Assembly: GCF_902804485.1 (NCBI RefSeq)
Contig: NZ_CADCST010000071.1
Coordinates: 93,384-157,383 of the forward strand
Origin: Flavobacterium collinsii
Lineage (GTDB): Bacteria > Bacteroidota > Bacteroidia > Flavobacteriales > Flavobacteriaceae
Direction: 5' to 3'
Length of the DNA stretch: 64,000 bases
Made by a program: the position numbers and the translations under genes. The notes beneath the pieces were generated by a model. That model worked only from the letters and a program-made list of their open reading frames with translations, did not search any database and had not been told where the DNA came from. Positions 46,588 to 54,662 of this stretch are shown one piece after another (within the stretch, counting starts at the first letter, position 1; the number at the start of each line of letters is the position of its first letter).

Positions 46588-46630
46588 CCAGGGGCAAAGG
46601 TTCAAAGAGGCAAAGGGACAAAGGTTTTCC
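46588..46630. repeat. CAAAGG-type tandem intergenic repeat
   Basis: The segment contains GGGGCAAAGGTTC, AAAGAGGCAAAGGGA and CAAAGG units in a row. This tandem pattern is non-coding and appears to be a dispersed flavobacterial repeat. Confidence 0.5.
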
Positions 46631-46680
46631 CTAGGACACATTGCAATACTTAATACAGCTATACCAAATTATGCTGTTTT

Positions 46681-46746
46681 TTTGCCATAGACTTCAAGAA
46701 TTAAAAGAATCTTGCAATCCTTTTAATTCTTGAAGTCTATGGCAAA
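46681..46746. repeat. 27-bp perfect inverted repeat
   Basis: Bases 46681-46707 are the exact reverse complement of 46720-46746, with a 12-base loop. On the minus strand the arm is followed by A residues, not T, so it is not a typical terminator for the oxidoreductase gene that ends at 46751. A transcript through it would form a very stable hairpin. Confidence 0.85.
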
Positions 46747-46750
46747 TTTT

Positions 46751-47791
46751 CTATAAATTAATTACTTTTTGCTGTGTATGACTTGCAATTGCTGCTTCGA
46801 TAATCTGCATTACTTTTACTCCGTCCTGCGCAGTAACTGGTTCTTTTTTATCCTTTACAATAGCATCATAAACTCCATCAAAAAAGGAAAAATAATTCCC
46901 CTGAAGCGTTGGGATTTTTTCCCTAATTTGTTTTCCGTCAATTTCGGTATGCAAAAGCCCTTGTAAAGTTTCTGATTCTGTTCCCCAGGATTCAAGATTT
47001 GGTTTTTTACCTAATTTTAAATCATCTTCCTGAACATCACCACGAGGCTTTAAAAAAGATCCTTTTTTGCCCTGAAGCACATAAGCGGGATTGGCTTCTC
47101 TCACAAAGAAACTGGCTTTTAAACGAACTCTGAAATTTTCATAAATCAGCAATAAATCAATCCAATCGTCAACCAACGTATTCGCTCTGGTAAAACGAAT
47201 GTCTCCGAAAACCGATTTTGGAGAACCAAACAAACAAACGGCCTGATCAATTAAATGTGGCCCCAGATCTTTCAAAATTCCAGCCCCGTCATTTATCGTT
47301 TCTTTATGTGCTTTAGGGCTCAATGAAGGATTGTATCTATCAAAATGAAATTCGGCTTCAACCAAATCTCCTAAAACACCATCGCTAATTACTTTTTGGA
47401 CGGTTTTGAAATCACTATCCCATCTTCTGTTTTGAAAAACGGCTAATTTCAATCCTTTTTCCTTTGCAATCGTAGCTAATTCCTGAGCTTCAGCTACTGT
47501 CGTGGTAAAAGCTTTTTCGACTACTGCATGTTTTCCACTCAAAAGTACTTTTTTGGCATACTCATAATGCGTTCCAACCGGTGTGTTTACAATGACTAAA
47601 TCGACATCATCTGCCAACAAATCTTCAATTGATGAATAACTTTTTACAGCCGGATAATCTTCCTGAATGAGTTTTTTACTTCTTTCCCAGGAACCTAATA
47701 ATTCAAATCCTTCATGTATATTTAAAAATGGAGCGTGAAATACCTTCCCCGACATTCCGTATGATAGTAATGCTGTTCTAATCTTTTGCAT
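46751..47791 (-). CDS. Gfo/Idh/MocA-family oxidoreductase
   Basis: About 346 residues from the ATG at 47791; an in-frame GTG 36 bases upstream is a weaker start. It is an NAD(P)-dependent sugar or polyol oxidoreductase. The N-terminal Rossmann motif is RTALLSYGMSGKVFHAPFL, followed by VIVNTPVGTHYEYAKKVLLS and GKHAVVEKAFTTTVAEAQEL (the conserved EKP-type lysine region). The catalytic segment is DLGPHLIDQAVCLFG. The protein has no signal peptide and is cytoplasmic. The substrate is unknown. It lies 78 bases downstream of the ene-reductase gene on the same strand, so the two may be cotranscribed. Confidence 0.87.
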   Translation of the reverse strand: MQKIRTALLSYGMSGKVFHAPFLNIHEGFELLGSWERSKKLIQEDYPAVKSYSSIEDLLADDVDLVIVNTPVGTHYEYAKKVLLSGKHAVVEKAFTTTVAEAQELATIAKEKGLKLAVFQNRRWDSDFKTVQKVISDGVLGDLVEAEFHFDRYNPSLSPKAHKETINDGAGILKDLGPHLIDQAVCLFGSPKSVFGDIRFTRANTLVDDWIDLLLIYENFRVRLKASFFVREANPAYVLQGKKGSFLKPRGDVQEDDLKLGKKPNLESWGTESETLQGLLHTEIDGKQIREKIPTLQGNYFSFFDGVYDAIVKDKKEPVTAQDGVKVMQIIEAAIASHTQQKVINL

Positions 47792-47869
47792 TGGGTTTGT
47801 TTTAATTTGTTTACCACGAATCACCAATTAGAAGAAATTAAATTTGTGAATTTGCGGCGAATAAAAATA

Positions 47870-48940
47870 TTAAAGTTTAGCTCTTTCGTATTGTTTGGGC
47901 CATTGAATTTCTTCGTTTAATTCTTTGGCAAAATCCAAAGGCAAATTCGGATTTCTAAGTGATTCTCTCGCAAACAAAATTACGTCGGCCTGACCACTGC
48001 TTAAAATTTCTTCGGCTTGTCTCGCTTCTGTTATTAAACCAACAGCACCTGTTAAAATAGAAGCTTCTTTTTTGATCTTCGCTGCAAAAGGAACCTGATA
48101 GTTTGGTTTTAAAGGGATTTGTTGGTGCGAAACTAATCCCCCTGACGAAGTATCGATTAAATCAACTCCTTTTTCTTTTAAAATTATTGAAAGTTTCACT
48201 GATTCTTCCGGATTCCATCCTCCTTCAGCCCAATCGGTGGCAGAAATCCGAACCAATAAAGGTAAATCGGACGGCCATTCTGATTGCACCGCGGCTACAA
48301 TTTCTAAGGTAAAACGGATTCTATTTTCAAAAGTTCCTCCATACTCGTCAGTTCTGACATTTGTTAAAGGTGATAAAAACTGATGCAGCAAATATCCATG
48401 TGCTCCATGAATTTCCATAACCTGATAACCTGCTACAACGGCTCTTTTGGTCGCCGCTTTAAAATCTGAAACTACTTTTTGAATTCCATCCTTATCTAAA
48501 GCTTCAGGAAGAAAAGGTTCGTCATCATGATATGGTATAGCACTTGCCGAAACAGTATGCCATCCGCCCTTAGCGATATCCAGTTTTTTATTGCCTTCCC
48601 ACGGTACCGAAACACTGGCCTTTCGTCCTGCATGCGCCAATTGAATTCCGGGAATAGCATTTTGCGACACAATAAATTTATTGATGATTTGAAGTTTCTC
48701 AATATGTTCTTCTTTCCACAAACCTAAATCTGAAGGAGAAATTCTCGCCTCAGGAGAAACTGCAGTGGCTTCCTGAATGATTAAACCCACCCCTCCACTG
48801 GCCCGACTGCCCAAATGAACCAAATGCCAATCGTTTGCAAATCCGTCTACTGCCGAATATTGACACATGGGTGAAATAACGATTCTGTTTTTTAAAGTAA
48901 TATTTTTTATTGTAAGCGGTGAAAACAATAATGAAGCCAT
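47870..48940 (-). CDS. namA: YqjM-type NADH:flavin oxidoreductase (old yellow enzyme)
   Basis: 356-residue FMN enzyme of the class III old yellow enzyme group, which reduces activated alkenes. The FMN barrel begins SLLFSPLTIKNITLKNRIVI. MCQYSAVDGFANDWH (with the class-typical Cys-Gln near the flavin), IQLAHAGRKASVSV (His pair), EIHGAHGYLLHQFLSPLTN and TDEYGGTFENR are all family motifs. The length is typical. It is cytoplasmic. It is followed 78 bases later by the Gfo/Idh/MocA gene; a joint redox or detoxification role is inference. A short inverted repeat (48966-48971 with 48986-48991) lies 26 bases upstream of its start and may be an operator. Confidence 0.9.
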   Translation of the reverse strand: MASLLFSPLTIKNITLKNRIVISPMCQYSAVDGFANDWHLVHLGSRASGGVGLIIQEATAVSPEARISPSDLGLWKEEHIEKLQIINKFIVSQNAIPGIQLAHAGRKASVSVPWEGNKKLDIAKGGWHTVSASAIPYHDDEPFLPEALDKDGIQKVVSDFKAATKRAVVAGYQVMEIHGAHGYLLHQFLSPLTNVRTDEYGGTFENRIRFTLEIVAAVQSEWPSDLPLLVRISATDWAEGGWNPEESVKLSIILKEKGVDLIDTSSGGLVSHQQIPLKPNYQVPFAAKIKKEASILTGAVGLITEARQAEEILSSGQADVILFARESLRNPNLPLDFAKELNEEIQWPKQYERAKL

Positions 48941-49284
48941 AGGTGTAACTTTTTTTAATGATTTTACACTACCAATTGGGTAAGTTAGTGTATCAAAAAG
49001 TAAAGTTAAAGCATCTATTCAATAATAGAAATCTAAATGTTTATTAATTAACAAACATTTAAAGCAAATTTTCTTTGCTTCACACCTTATAGTATTCCTT
49101 TTTAATCAAACAGACTGTTGTGATTCGCGGATTTATAGGCGTCACCATAATATCCCTTATAGAAAATACTCTATACGAACATAAGAACTTTATAAACGTA
49201 ATACCAAATTCCACAGTAATCGCTATGATTTGTCTCCCCGCAATTTTACAGTATTTCAATAAGTATTTTTTCCCTTCAAACTCT
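48941..49284. other. Gene-poor stretch upstream of namA
   Basis: About 340 bases without a credible gene on either strand. A short inverted repeat ACACTA/TAGTGT (48966-48991), a possible operator, lies just upstream of the namA start. The rest is AT-rich and holds only spurious short reading frames. Confidence 0.45.
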
Positions 49285-49449
49285 TTAATTTTTTTTATTA
49301 TTCTTATAATTTAAAACAACTACTATTGCAACTACTACCACTATAATAATTAATATTGTAAAAGTTAAAAAAACTTCGTTACTTACCTCTTGCGAAGCTA
49401 GCTTCCCATAATCAAAACCTTCTGATTCCATAATTTTAAAACCGTTCAT
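49285..49449 (-). CDS. 54-residue single-membrane-segment peptide (too short for usual gene finders)
   Basis: An uninterrupted reading frame starts with ATG at 49449 and ends with TAA at 49287-49285. An AGAAAG sequence sits about six bases ahead of the start. The product has a polar N-terminal half (NGFKIMESEGFDYGKLASQE), a very hydrophobic segment (FLTFTILIIIVVVVAIVVVL, residues 27-46) and a basic tail (NYKNNKKN). The tail predicts a C-terminus inside the cytoplasm. The ATG lies 42 bases after the stop of the HTH gene, on the same strand, so they are probably cotranscribed. I know no family for it. It resembles small membrane peptides, toxins or bacteriocin-like precursors, but no double-glycine leader is seen. 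Confidence 0.55.
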   Translation of the reverse strand: MNGFKIMESEGFDYGKLASQEVSNEVFLTFTILIIIVVVVAIVVVLNYKNNKKN

Positions 49450-49491
49450 TCATACTTTCTAACAAAATCATTTTCGTCTAATTCTTTTTTG

Positions 49492-49821
49492 CTATGACAA
49501 ACTTATCAGAGTTCCGTCTAATAAAATTGGACGGAACTCCGAGCCTCCAAAAATTTCTTTCGCTTCTTCATCTTTAATTATGCTTAGAGAATAATGTAAT
49601 ACTAATTCAAACGAAGTTTCATAATAAAAACTCTCTCTCTTTTTGCAATACTTTAAAGGTGCATCAAGTCCTTTAATTATTCCCAGTTCATTATAAAGCT
49701 GACTTCTGCTTAGAAACATTCTTTTTGCAAAAACAGCCGGAGAACCTGTTTTTTCCTCACAGATTAACTCATGAATTCTTTTAATTCGCTCTATTTTCTT
49801 TATAAAATCCATCGCCTGCAT
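49492..49821 (-). CDS. Small HTH-domain protein
   Basis: 109 residues, cytoplasmic. The N-terminal half contains a helix-turn-helix-like pattern: RIKRIHELICEEKTGSPAVF then AKRMFLSRSQLYNELGIIKG, with SRSQLYNEL as the probable recognition helix. The C-terminal half (YCKKRESFYYETSFELVLHY and IFGGSEFRPILLDGTLI) is of unknown type. A DNA-binding regulator is likely. It precedes the small membrane peptide gene on the same strand. The pairing suggests a control function, but that is inference. Confidence 0.65.
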   Translation of the reverse strand: MQAMDFIKKIERIKRIHELICEEKTGSPAVFAKRMFLSRSQLYNELGIIKGLDAPLKYCKKRESFYYETSFELVLHYSLSIIKDEEAKEIFGGSEFRPILLDGTLISLS

Positions 49822-50172
49822 TAAAAAATAAGTGAAACATAAACCCTTAAAAACCCACTATTATTTCTTCAAAAGAAAACTACATTTTTAAAAAGTAGGA
49901 AAATTATAAAAGATTTCTGCAAAAAGCTGTCTAAATAAGCCATAAGACTATCGTAATAAGACTTATTTTACATCCGTGTATCATTTTAGCATGAAGCAAG
50001 AAAAAAATACCTGCTGTTTTTCCCACTTTTTACGAAAAAGGCTTTAGTTCTGTCTTAAAAAAAATAAGAGTGAAGTATTAACAAACATTTAAAACCTTAT
50101 GTATTATATTGCACTATCAAATTAAAATAGAAACGTTACTTTTGTGCGTTAAATACGAACTAAAAATACAAA
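49822..50172. other. Divergent promoter region between HTH gene and rseP
   Basis: 351 bases with no credible gene. The sequence is AT-rich. The rseP promoter element (50137-50144) lies near its right end. I saw no strong -7 match for the HTH gene, only weak ones (such as TAGTTTTC). Confidence 0.45.
50137..50144 (+). promoter_or_regulatory. rseP promoter element (TACTTTTG)
   Basis: An exact TANNTTTG match 28 bases ahead of the rseP ATG. Confidence 0.6.
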
Positions 50173-51513
50173 ATGGATATAGTTATCAAACTCTCTCAAT
50201 TTCTATTGAGTTTATCTTTACTTATTATTCTTCACGAATTAGGGCATTTTATCCCTGCAAAATTGTTTAAAACAAGAGTCGAAAAATTCTACTTATTTTT
50301 TGACATTAAATATTCTCTCTTAAAAAAGAAGATTGGCGAAACTGAATACGGAATCGGATGGTTGCCATTAGGTGGTTATGTAAAAATCTCCGGAATGATT
50401 GATGAAAGTATGGACAAGGACCAAATGGCCCTTCCTCCACAACCTTGGGAATTTCGTTCGAAACCGGCATGGCAGCGTTTAATTATTATGTTGGGTGGTG
50501 TTACGGTAAACTTTATCCTAGCCTTTATTATTTACATTGGAATGGCATTTGCTTACGGTGATATTTATGTAGCCAATGCGGACTTGAAAGATGGTGTTTT
50601 GGTTGAAAACCCTGTAATGCTAAAAGCAGGTTTCAAAACCGGAGACAAATTCCTTGCTGTTGACGGACAAAAGATCGAAAATTTCGATAATGATATCAAC
50701 ATGAAAATTATCATGGCCAAAGAAATCTTAATCGAAAGAAACGGACAACGGCAAACCATAAAAATGCCAACTGACTTTGTCGATCAATTGTCAAAACAGG
50801 AAAAAGCGCATCTTGTAGACATGAGAATCCCTTTTGCGGTGGCAAGTGTTACAGAAGAATCCGGAAATACAGCTTTAAAAGCAAAAGATTTAATTGTTAG
50901 CCTTAACGGTCAGGACGCAAGATACTATGATCAGGTAAAAGCGATTTTAGAAAGCAACAAAGGCAAAACTATTCCCGCTGTTGTTTTACGTGATTTAAAG
51001 AAAGTGCCAATTACCGTTAAAATTTCTTCAGCCGGAAAACTTGGTGTTGGCGTCGGAGGTTTAAATATAGAATCCTTAGAAAAATTAGGATACTATAAGG
51101 TAAGCAAAAAAAGCTATACTTTCTTAGAATCAATTCCGGTTGGACTTACAAAAGGTAAAGATCAGTTGGTAGGTTACGGAAAACAACTTAAAATGATTTT
51201 CAATCCTGAGACGAAAGCTTACAAACAAGTGGGGGGTTTTGCAGCTATTTTCAACATTTTTCCAAGCAGCTGGAGCTGGGAAACCTTCTGGTCGATCACT
51301 GCTTTATTATCAATTATGCTTGGAGTAATGAATTTATTGCCAATTCCTGCTCTTGATGGTGGTCATGTCATGTTTTTATTATACGAAATAATTAGTGGTA
51401 GAAAACCGAGCGATAAATTCCTTGAAAATGCCCAAATGGTTGGTTTCGTTTTACTTATAGCACTGCTTTTATTTGCTAATGGGAACGACATTTATAAGGC
51501 AATTGTGAAATAG
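50173..51513 (+). CDS. rseP: Site-2 membrane metalloprotease RseP
   Basis: 446-residue intramembrane zinc protease of family M50, which cleaves anti-sigma factors and remnant signal peptides. The zinc motif is LIILHELGHFIPAKLF (H21, E22, H25) in the first membrane segment, and the third ligand is in LLPIPALDGGHVMFLLYE. A PDZ-like region lies between (about 120-300, VLVENPVMLKAGFKTGDKFL and AKDLIVSLNGQDARYYDQ). There are four predicted membrane segments. Length and order fit the family. It is followed by two tRNA genes with their own promoter. Confidence 0.94.
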   Translation: MDIVIKLSQFLLSLSLLIILHELGHFIPAKLFKTRVEKFYLFFDIKYSLLKKKIGETEYGIGWLPLGGYVKISGMIDESMDKDQMALPPQPWEFRSKPAWQRLIIMLGGVTVNFILAFIIYIGMAFAYGDIYVANADLKDGVLVENPVMLKAGFKTGDKFLAVDGQKIENFDNDINMKIIMAKEILIERNGQRQTIKMPTDFVDQLSKQEKAHLVDMRIPFAVASVTEESGNTALKAKDLIVSLNGQDARYYDQVKAILESNKGKTIPAVVLRDLKKVPITVKISSAGKLGVGVGGLNIESLEKLGYYKVSKKSYTFLESIPVGLTKGKDQLVGYGKQLKMIFNPETKAYKQVGGFAAIFNIFPSSWSWETFWSITALLSIMLGVMNLLPIPALDGGHVMFLLYEIISGRKPSDKFLENAQMVGFVLLIALLLFANGNDIYKAIVK

Positions 51514-51567
51514 AAAAAAAAATCAATAAAAAGTGCTAAAATATTTTTGAGAAACTAAAAAACGTCT

Positions 51568-51575
51568 TATATTTG
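51568..51575 (+). promoter_or_regulatory. tRNA-Asn promoter element (TATATTTG)
   Basis: An exact TANNTTTG match lies about 25 bases ahead of the first tRNA. TTTG at 51546-51549 lies 18 bases upstream of it, giving a good -33/-7 pair. Confidence 0.65.
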
Positions 51576-51599
51576 CACTCGCTAAAAAGAACAGCAACT

Positions 51600-51673
51600 T
51601 CCTCCTTAGCTCAGTTGGTTAGAGCATCTGACTGTTAATCAGAGGGTCCTTGGTTCGAGCCCAAGAGGGGGAG
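51600..51673 (+). tRNA. tRNA-Asn (anticodon GTT), copy 1
   Basis: Cloverleaf with a 7-bp acceptor stem TCCTCCT/AGGGGGA, an anticodon stem TCTGA/TCAGA with loop CTGTTAA, and a T-arm CTTGG-TTCGAGC-CCAAG. Anticodon GTT reads asparagine codons. No CCA is encoded. Confidence 0.95.
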
Positions 51674-51709
51674 CAACTTTTTAGCAAACATATTTACCTT
51701 TAAGGTGAT

Positions 51710-51783
51710 TCCTCCTTAGCTCAGTTGGTTAGAGCATCTGACTGTTAATCAGAGGGTCCTTGGTTCGAGCCCAAGAGGGGGAG
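51710..51783 (+). tRNA. tRNA-Asn (anticodon GTT), copy 2
   Basis: Identical over all 74 bases to copy 1, with the same stems and anticodon GTT. The two are separated by 36 bases with no clear promoter between them, so they are probably made from one precursor. A strong terminator follows. Confidence 0.95.
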
Positions 51784-51790
51784 CTTATCA

Positions 51791-51824
51791 AATACCACTT
51801 ACAAACGTAAGTGGTATTTTTTTT
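51791..51824 (+). terminator. Intrinsic terminator of the tRNA-Asn pair
   Basis: A 12-bp stem AATACCACTTAC/GTAAGTGGTATT with a 4-base loop and a T-run, immediately after the second tRNA. Confidence 0.88.
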
Positions 51825-51933
51825 ATCCTTATATTTCATCCTGGCACACAGCCTACACCCAAACCCTATTCAATCATTCCCTCAAAACACCAAACAAACT
51901 CACGTACTCGTCGACTTTTAATCGAAACTAAAG

Positions 51934-52362
51934 CTAAAACTTTCGCTTTTGATACGGAGTTCCCTCCCCATCTTCACAATACGCCTTAAGACTCAAAAGA
52001 AACATTGCCCAGTTGTAATTACACCATTGATAGAATTCCGTCAACTCACGCCACTCAAAATGCCTCAAAACAACCACTGTCACACCACCTCTCTCTGTCA
52101 AATCAAACGAAATACCCGTTCCAATCCATTCCGGATCTGATTCCACACATTTCCACACTATTCTTTTATCAGGAGACAATTCAACCACTTTCATTCTTGT
52201 CACATCCTCATCTCCGAAACCAAACTCATTTACAAAACCTACTTCCGGCTTAACAACTAATTCCTCCGTCCAAACCGCACCAAGACCTTCCTGCGTTGTC
52301 AACACCTTATAGACCTCCGAAATTGACGACTTAATATAATTAACATGTTCTATTTTTTCCAC
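51934..52362 (-). CDS. SRPBCC/AHSA1-family protein
   Basis: 142-residue START-like (SRPBCC) protein of the AHSA1 type, which binds small hydrophobic ligands or chaperone partners. Family marks are SSISEVYKVLTTQEGLGAVW, EFGFGDEDVTRMKVVELSPD, RIVWKCVESDPEWIGTGIS and VVVLRHFEWRELTEFYQWCN. It is cytoplasmic and transcribed alone. The start is a GTG (GTG GAA AAA) at 52362; no ATG fits better near this position. The coding sequence is richer in C on the plus strand than its neighbours. The ligand is unknown. Confidence 0.8.
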   Translation of the reverse strand: MEKIEHVNYIKSSISEVYKVLTTQEGLGAVWTEELVVKPEVGFVNEFGFGDEDVTRMKVVELSPDKRIVWKCVESDPEWIGTGISFDLTERGGVTVVVLRHFEWRELTEFYQWCNYNWAMFLLSLKAYCEDGEGTPYQKRKF

Positions 52363-52522
52363 ACCTATACTAGATTATTATTTATATACTCAAAGTTAAC
52401 AAGTTTCACACTACTCCAACACAAGCCGTTATCTCAAAATTCCAAGAACTTTAATTCACCTCTTCACCAAAGAACACACCCCTTCACAACATCAATAGGC
52501 CGCAAACCCACACAAACACAAC

Positions 52523-52549
52523 AAAAAAACCCGCGGTTGAAACCGCGGG
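52523..52549 (-). terminator. Distal terminator for tRNA-Leu
   Basis: On the minus strand CCCGCGGT-TTCA-ACCGCGGG is followed by seven T residues. It is the second of two hairpins after the tRNA-Leu gene. Confidence 0.85.
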
Positions 52550-52592
52550 CAATATTCAAATCAAAGATCAAATTCAAAATTTATAAAGCACA

Positions 52593-52623
52593 AAAAAAGC
52601 CCCTTCTAAATAGAAGAGGCTTT
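52593..52623 (-). terminator. Proximal terminator for tRNA-Leu
   Basis: On the minus strand AAAGCCTCTTCT and AGAAGGGGCTTT pair (with one U-G pair) around ATTT and end in T residues, starting four bases after the tRNA 3' end. Confidence 0.8.
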
Positions 52624-52626
52624 AAG

Positions 52627-52706
52627 TACCCGGAGCCGGAGTCGAACCGGCACGGTTTCCCACAGGTGTTTGAGACCAGCGCGTCTACCAATTCCGCCAT
52701 CCGGGC
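52627..52706 (-). tRNA. tRNA-Leu (anticodon CAA)
   Basis: Minus-strand cloverleaf starting GCCCGGATGGCGGAATTGG, with acceptor stem GCCCGGA/TCCGGGT, D-stem GCG/CGC, anticodon loop CTCAAAC (anticodon CAA, reading UUG), a longer variable region and a T-arm GCCGG-TTCGACT-CCGGC. The anticodon stem has one U-U mismatch (second pair). It is followed by two terminators and preceded by a TACATTTG element about 97 bases upstream. Confidence 0.9.
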
Positions 52707-52802
52707 TTAGCAGACGAAAAAACAATCAAGATTTGATTATTTCAACGCAATAGAATAAGTTCATCATGATGTCATAACTGTGCTTATTCCTTTAACACGG
52801 TG

Positions 52803-52810
52803 CAAATGTA
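52803..52810 (-). promoter_or_regulatory. tRNA-Leu promoter element (TACATTTG)
   Basis: On the minus strand TACATTTG matches TANNTTTG. It predicts a precursor with a leader of about 90 bases. Confidence 0.5.
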
Positions 52811-52876
52811 AAAAATAAAATTAAAAATTCTAATAAAAATACTTAATTTTTTCCTTTCAGTGTCCAATAAATTTTC

Positions 52877-52884
52877 TAAATTTG
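52877..52884 (+). promoter_or_regulatory. prs promoter element (TAAATTTG)
   Basis: An exact TANNTTTG match 50 bases ahead of the prs ATG. Confidence 0.6.
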
Positions 52885-52934
52885 CACCTCGTTAAAACGA
52901 AGCACACACAACTAACTACAAAACAACAAATTAA

Positions 52935-53876
52935 ATGTCGCACCTAGAACCAGAAGCTAAAATTTTTGCTTGTTCACAAAGTGTCTATCTTGCAGAAAAA
53001 ATTGCAGAACAGTACGGAATTCCGTTAGGAAAAGTAACGATGTCGAAGTATAGTGATGGAGAATTCCAACCATCGTACGAAGAATCAATAAGAGGATTAC
53101 GTGTTTTTATCGTGTGTTCAACTTTCCCATCTGCTGATAATTTGATGGAATTGTTACTCATGATCGATGCAGCAAAACGTGCATCAGCAAGACACATTAC
53201 AGCTGTTATGCCTTATTTTGGTTGGGCAAGACAAGACAGAAAAGATAAACCAAGAGTTCCGATTGGAGCAAAATTAGTAGCTAATTTATTAGATGCTGCT
53301 GGAGCAACAAGAGTAATGACAATGGATTTGCATGCAGATCAAATTCAGGGGTTTTTCGAAAAACCGGTAGATCATTTATTTGCATCTACTATCTTTTTAC
53401 CATACGTAGAAAGTTTAAAGTTAGACAATCTGACTATTGCATCTCCAGATATGGGAGGTTCAAAAAGAGCATACGCTTACTCTAAGTTCCTGGAATCAGA
53501 TGTAGTAATCTGTTACAAACAAAGAAAAGCAGCCAACGTTATCGACACTATGGAACTAATTGGTGAAGTAAAAGGGCGTAACGTAATATTAGTAGACGAC
53601 ATGATCGATACAGGTGGAACATTAGCGAAAGCAGCAGATTTAATGATCGAAAAAGGAGCATTAAGCGTTAGAGCCATTTGTACACACGCTATTTTATCAG
53701 GTGATGCCTACGAAAAAATTGAAAACTCTAAATTAAGTGAGTTAATTGTTACCGATTCTATCCCATTAAAGAAAGAATCAAAGAAAATCAGAGTCGTGAG
53801 TTGTGCACCTCTTTTTGCCGAAGTTATGCACATGGTGCACCACAACAATTCCATTAGTGGAAAGTTTATAATGTAA
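52935..53876 (+). CDS. prs: Ribose-phosphate pyrophosphokinase
   Basis: 313-residue PRPP synthase, which makes the activated ribose used for purines, pyrimidines, His, Trp and NAD. The family segments are all present: CSQSVYLAEKIAEQYGIPLG, SKYSDGEFQPSYEESIRG, PYFGWARQDRKDKPRVPIGA (ATP site), VMTMDLHADQIQGFF (divalent-metal site) and the PRPP loop ILVDDMIDTGGTLAKAADLM. Length is standard. It is followed 123 bases later by rplY, an order common in bacteria. PRPP also feeds purF at 57387. Confidence 0.97.
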   Translation: MSHLEPEAKIFACSQSVYLAEKIAEQYGIPLGKVTMSKYSDGEFQPSYEESIRGLRVFIVCSTFPSADNLMELLLMIDAAKRASARHITAVMPYFGWARQDRKDKPRVPIGAKLVANLLDAAGATRVMTMDLHADQIQGFFEKPVDHLFASTIFLPYVESLKLDNLTIASPDMGGSKRAYAYSKFLESDVVICYKQRKAANVIDTMELIGEVKGRNVILVDDMIDTGGTLAKAADLMIEKGALSVRAICTHAILSGDAYEKIENSKLSELIVTDSIPLKKESKKIRVVSCAPLFAEVMHMVHHNNSISGKFIM

Positions 53877-53878
53877 AA

Positions 53879-53961
53879 GCAGTAAGCTTTAAGCCTTAGG
53901 CTATAAGCTTTATTACTTAGTACAGCAAAAGCTTGAAGCGTATTGCCTAAAGCCTATAGCA
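53879..53961. repeat. AAGC-CTA-rich intergenic repeat between prs and rplY
   Basis: The gap contains AGCTTTAAGCCTTAGGC and GCCTAAAGCCTATAGC, related direct and inverted copies of an AAGCCTATAGC-type motif. It is non-coding and probably a dispersed repeat. Confidence 0.5.
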
Positions 53962-53999
53962 AATTAGAATATTTATTTAATAACTATATTTTTTTTACA

Positions 54000-54611
54000 A
54001 TGAAATCGATTACAATTAAAGGATCAGAAAGAGAAAGCGTGGGCAAAGTGTCAACTAAAGCCTTACGTAATGCTGGAGCGGTTCCTTGCGTGTTATACGG
54101 AGGAAATCAGGCAGTACACTTCTCAGCAGACGCTGCAGCGTTCAAAAACTTGGTTTACACTCCAAATGCACACACAGTTGTGATTGAGCTTGGAAAAGGA
54201 AAATCATTTACAGCTATCTTACAAGACATTCAGGTTCACCCAGTATCTGACAAAATTTTACACATTGACTTCTTCCAATTATTTGATGACAAAGAAATCA
54301 CTATGGAAGTTCCTGTAAAAATCGTTGGTACATCTAAAGGTGTTCTTGCAGGTGGTGTTTTACGTTTGAACCAACGTAAATTAAAAGTTAAAGCTTTACC
54401 TAAAAATCTTCCTGATTTTGTTGAAGCAGACATCACTCCACTTGAAATGGGTAACAAATTATATGTTACTAAAGTAGGATCTCCAGAGTACAAAGTTATG
54501 CACCCGGATAACACTGTTGTTGCTCAGGTAAGAATTTCTCGTGCTGCTATGAAAGCTGCTCAAGAAGCTGCAAAAGCTGCAAAAGCTCCTGCAAAAGGAA
54601 AGAAAAAATAA
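54000..54611 (+). CDS. rplY: 50S ribosomal protein L25, Ctc form
   Basis: 203-residue general stress-type L25 that binds 5S rRNA. The N-terminal L25 domain ([35 protein letters not shown]) is followed by a beta-rich C-terminal TL5-type domain ([36 protein letters not shown]) and an Ala/Lys-rich tail ([18 protein letters not shown]). I use the ATG at 54000 (MKSITIKG); an in-frame TTG at 53943 would lie in repeat sequence and is not supported. It follows prs, with which it is often linked, and is followed by a terminator. Confidence 0.95.
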   Translation: MKSITIKGSERESVGKVSTKALRNAGAVPCVLYGGNQAVHFSADAAAFKNLVYTPNAHTVVIELGKGKSFTAILQDIQVHPVSDKILHIDFFQLFDDKEITMEVPVKIVGTSKGVLAGGVLRLNQRKLKVKALPKNLPDFVEADITPLEMGNKLYVTKVGSPEYKVMHPDNTVVAQVRISRAAMKAAQEAAKAAKAPAKGKKK

Positions 54612-54631
54612 TTTTTTTCAATTCAAAATAC

Positions 54632-54662
54632 AAAGCATCAATCGAAAGGTTGGTGCTTTTTT
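54632..54662 (+). terminator. rplY terminator
   Basis: A 12-bp stem AAAGCATCAATC/GGTTGGTGCTTT with a GAAA tetraloop and a following T-run, 20 bases after rplY. Confidence 0.88.

Noticed and set aside
46575..46750. Possible CRISPR-like or phage-related repeat near the MFS gene
   Set aside because: The units are short, irregular tandem strings and a single inverted repeat, with no spacers and no cas genes.
49120..49314. Plus-strand 64-residue open frame opposite the small membrane peptide
   Set aside because: It has no good start, overlaps the better-supported 54-residue frame in antisense, and reads through AT-rich sequence.
52345..52710. Long plus-strand open frame across tRNA-Leu and its terminators
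   Set aside because: It overlaps an RNA gene and two hairpins and has a composition unlike coding sequence.
53943..53999. TTG start extending L25 by 19 residues
   Set aside because: The extension lies in an intergenic repeat and does not resemble L25.
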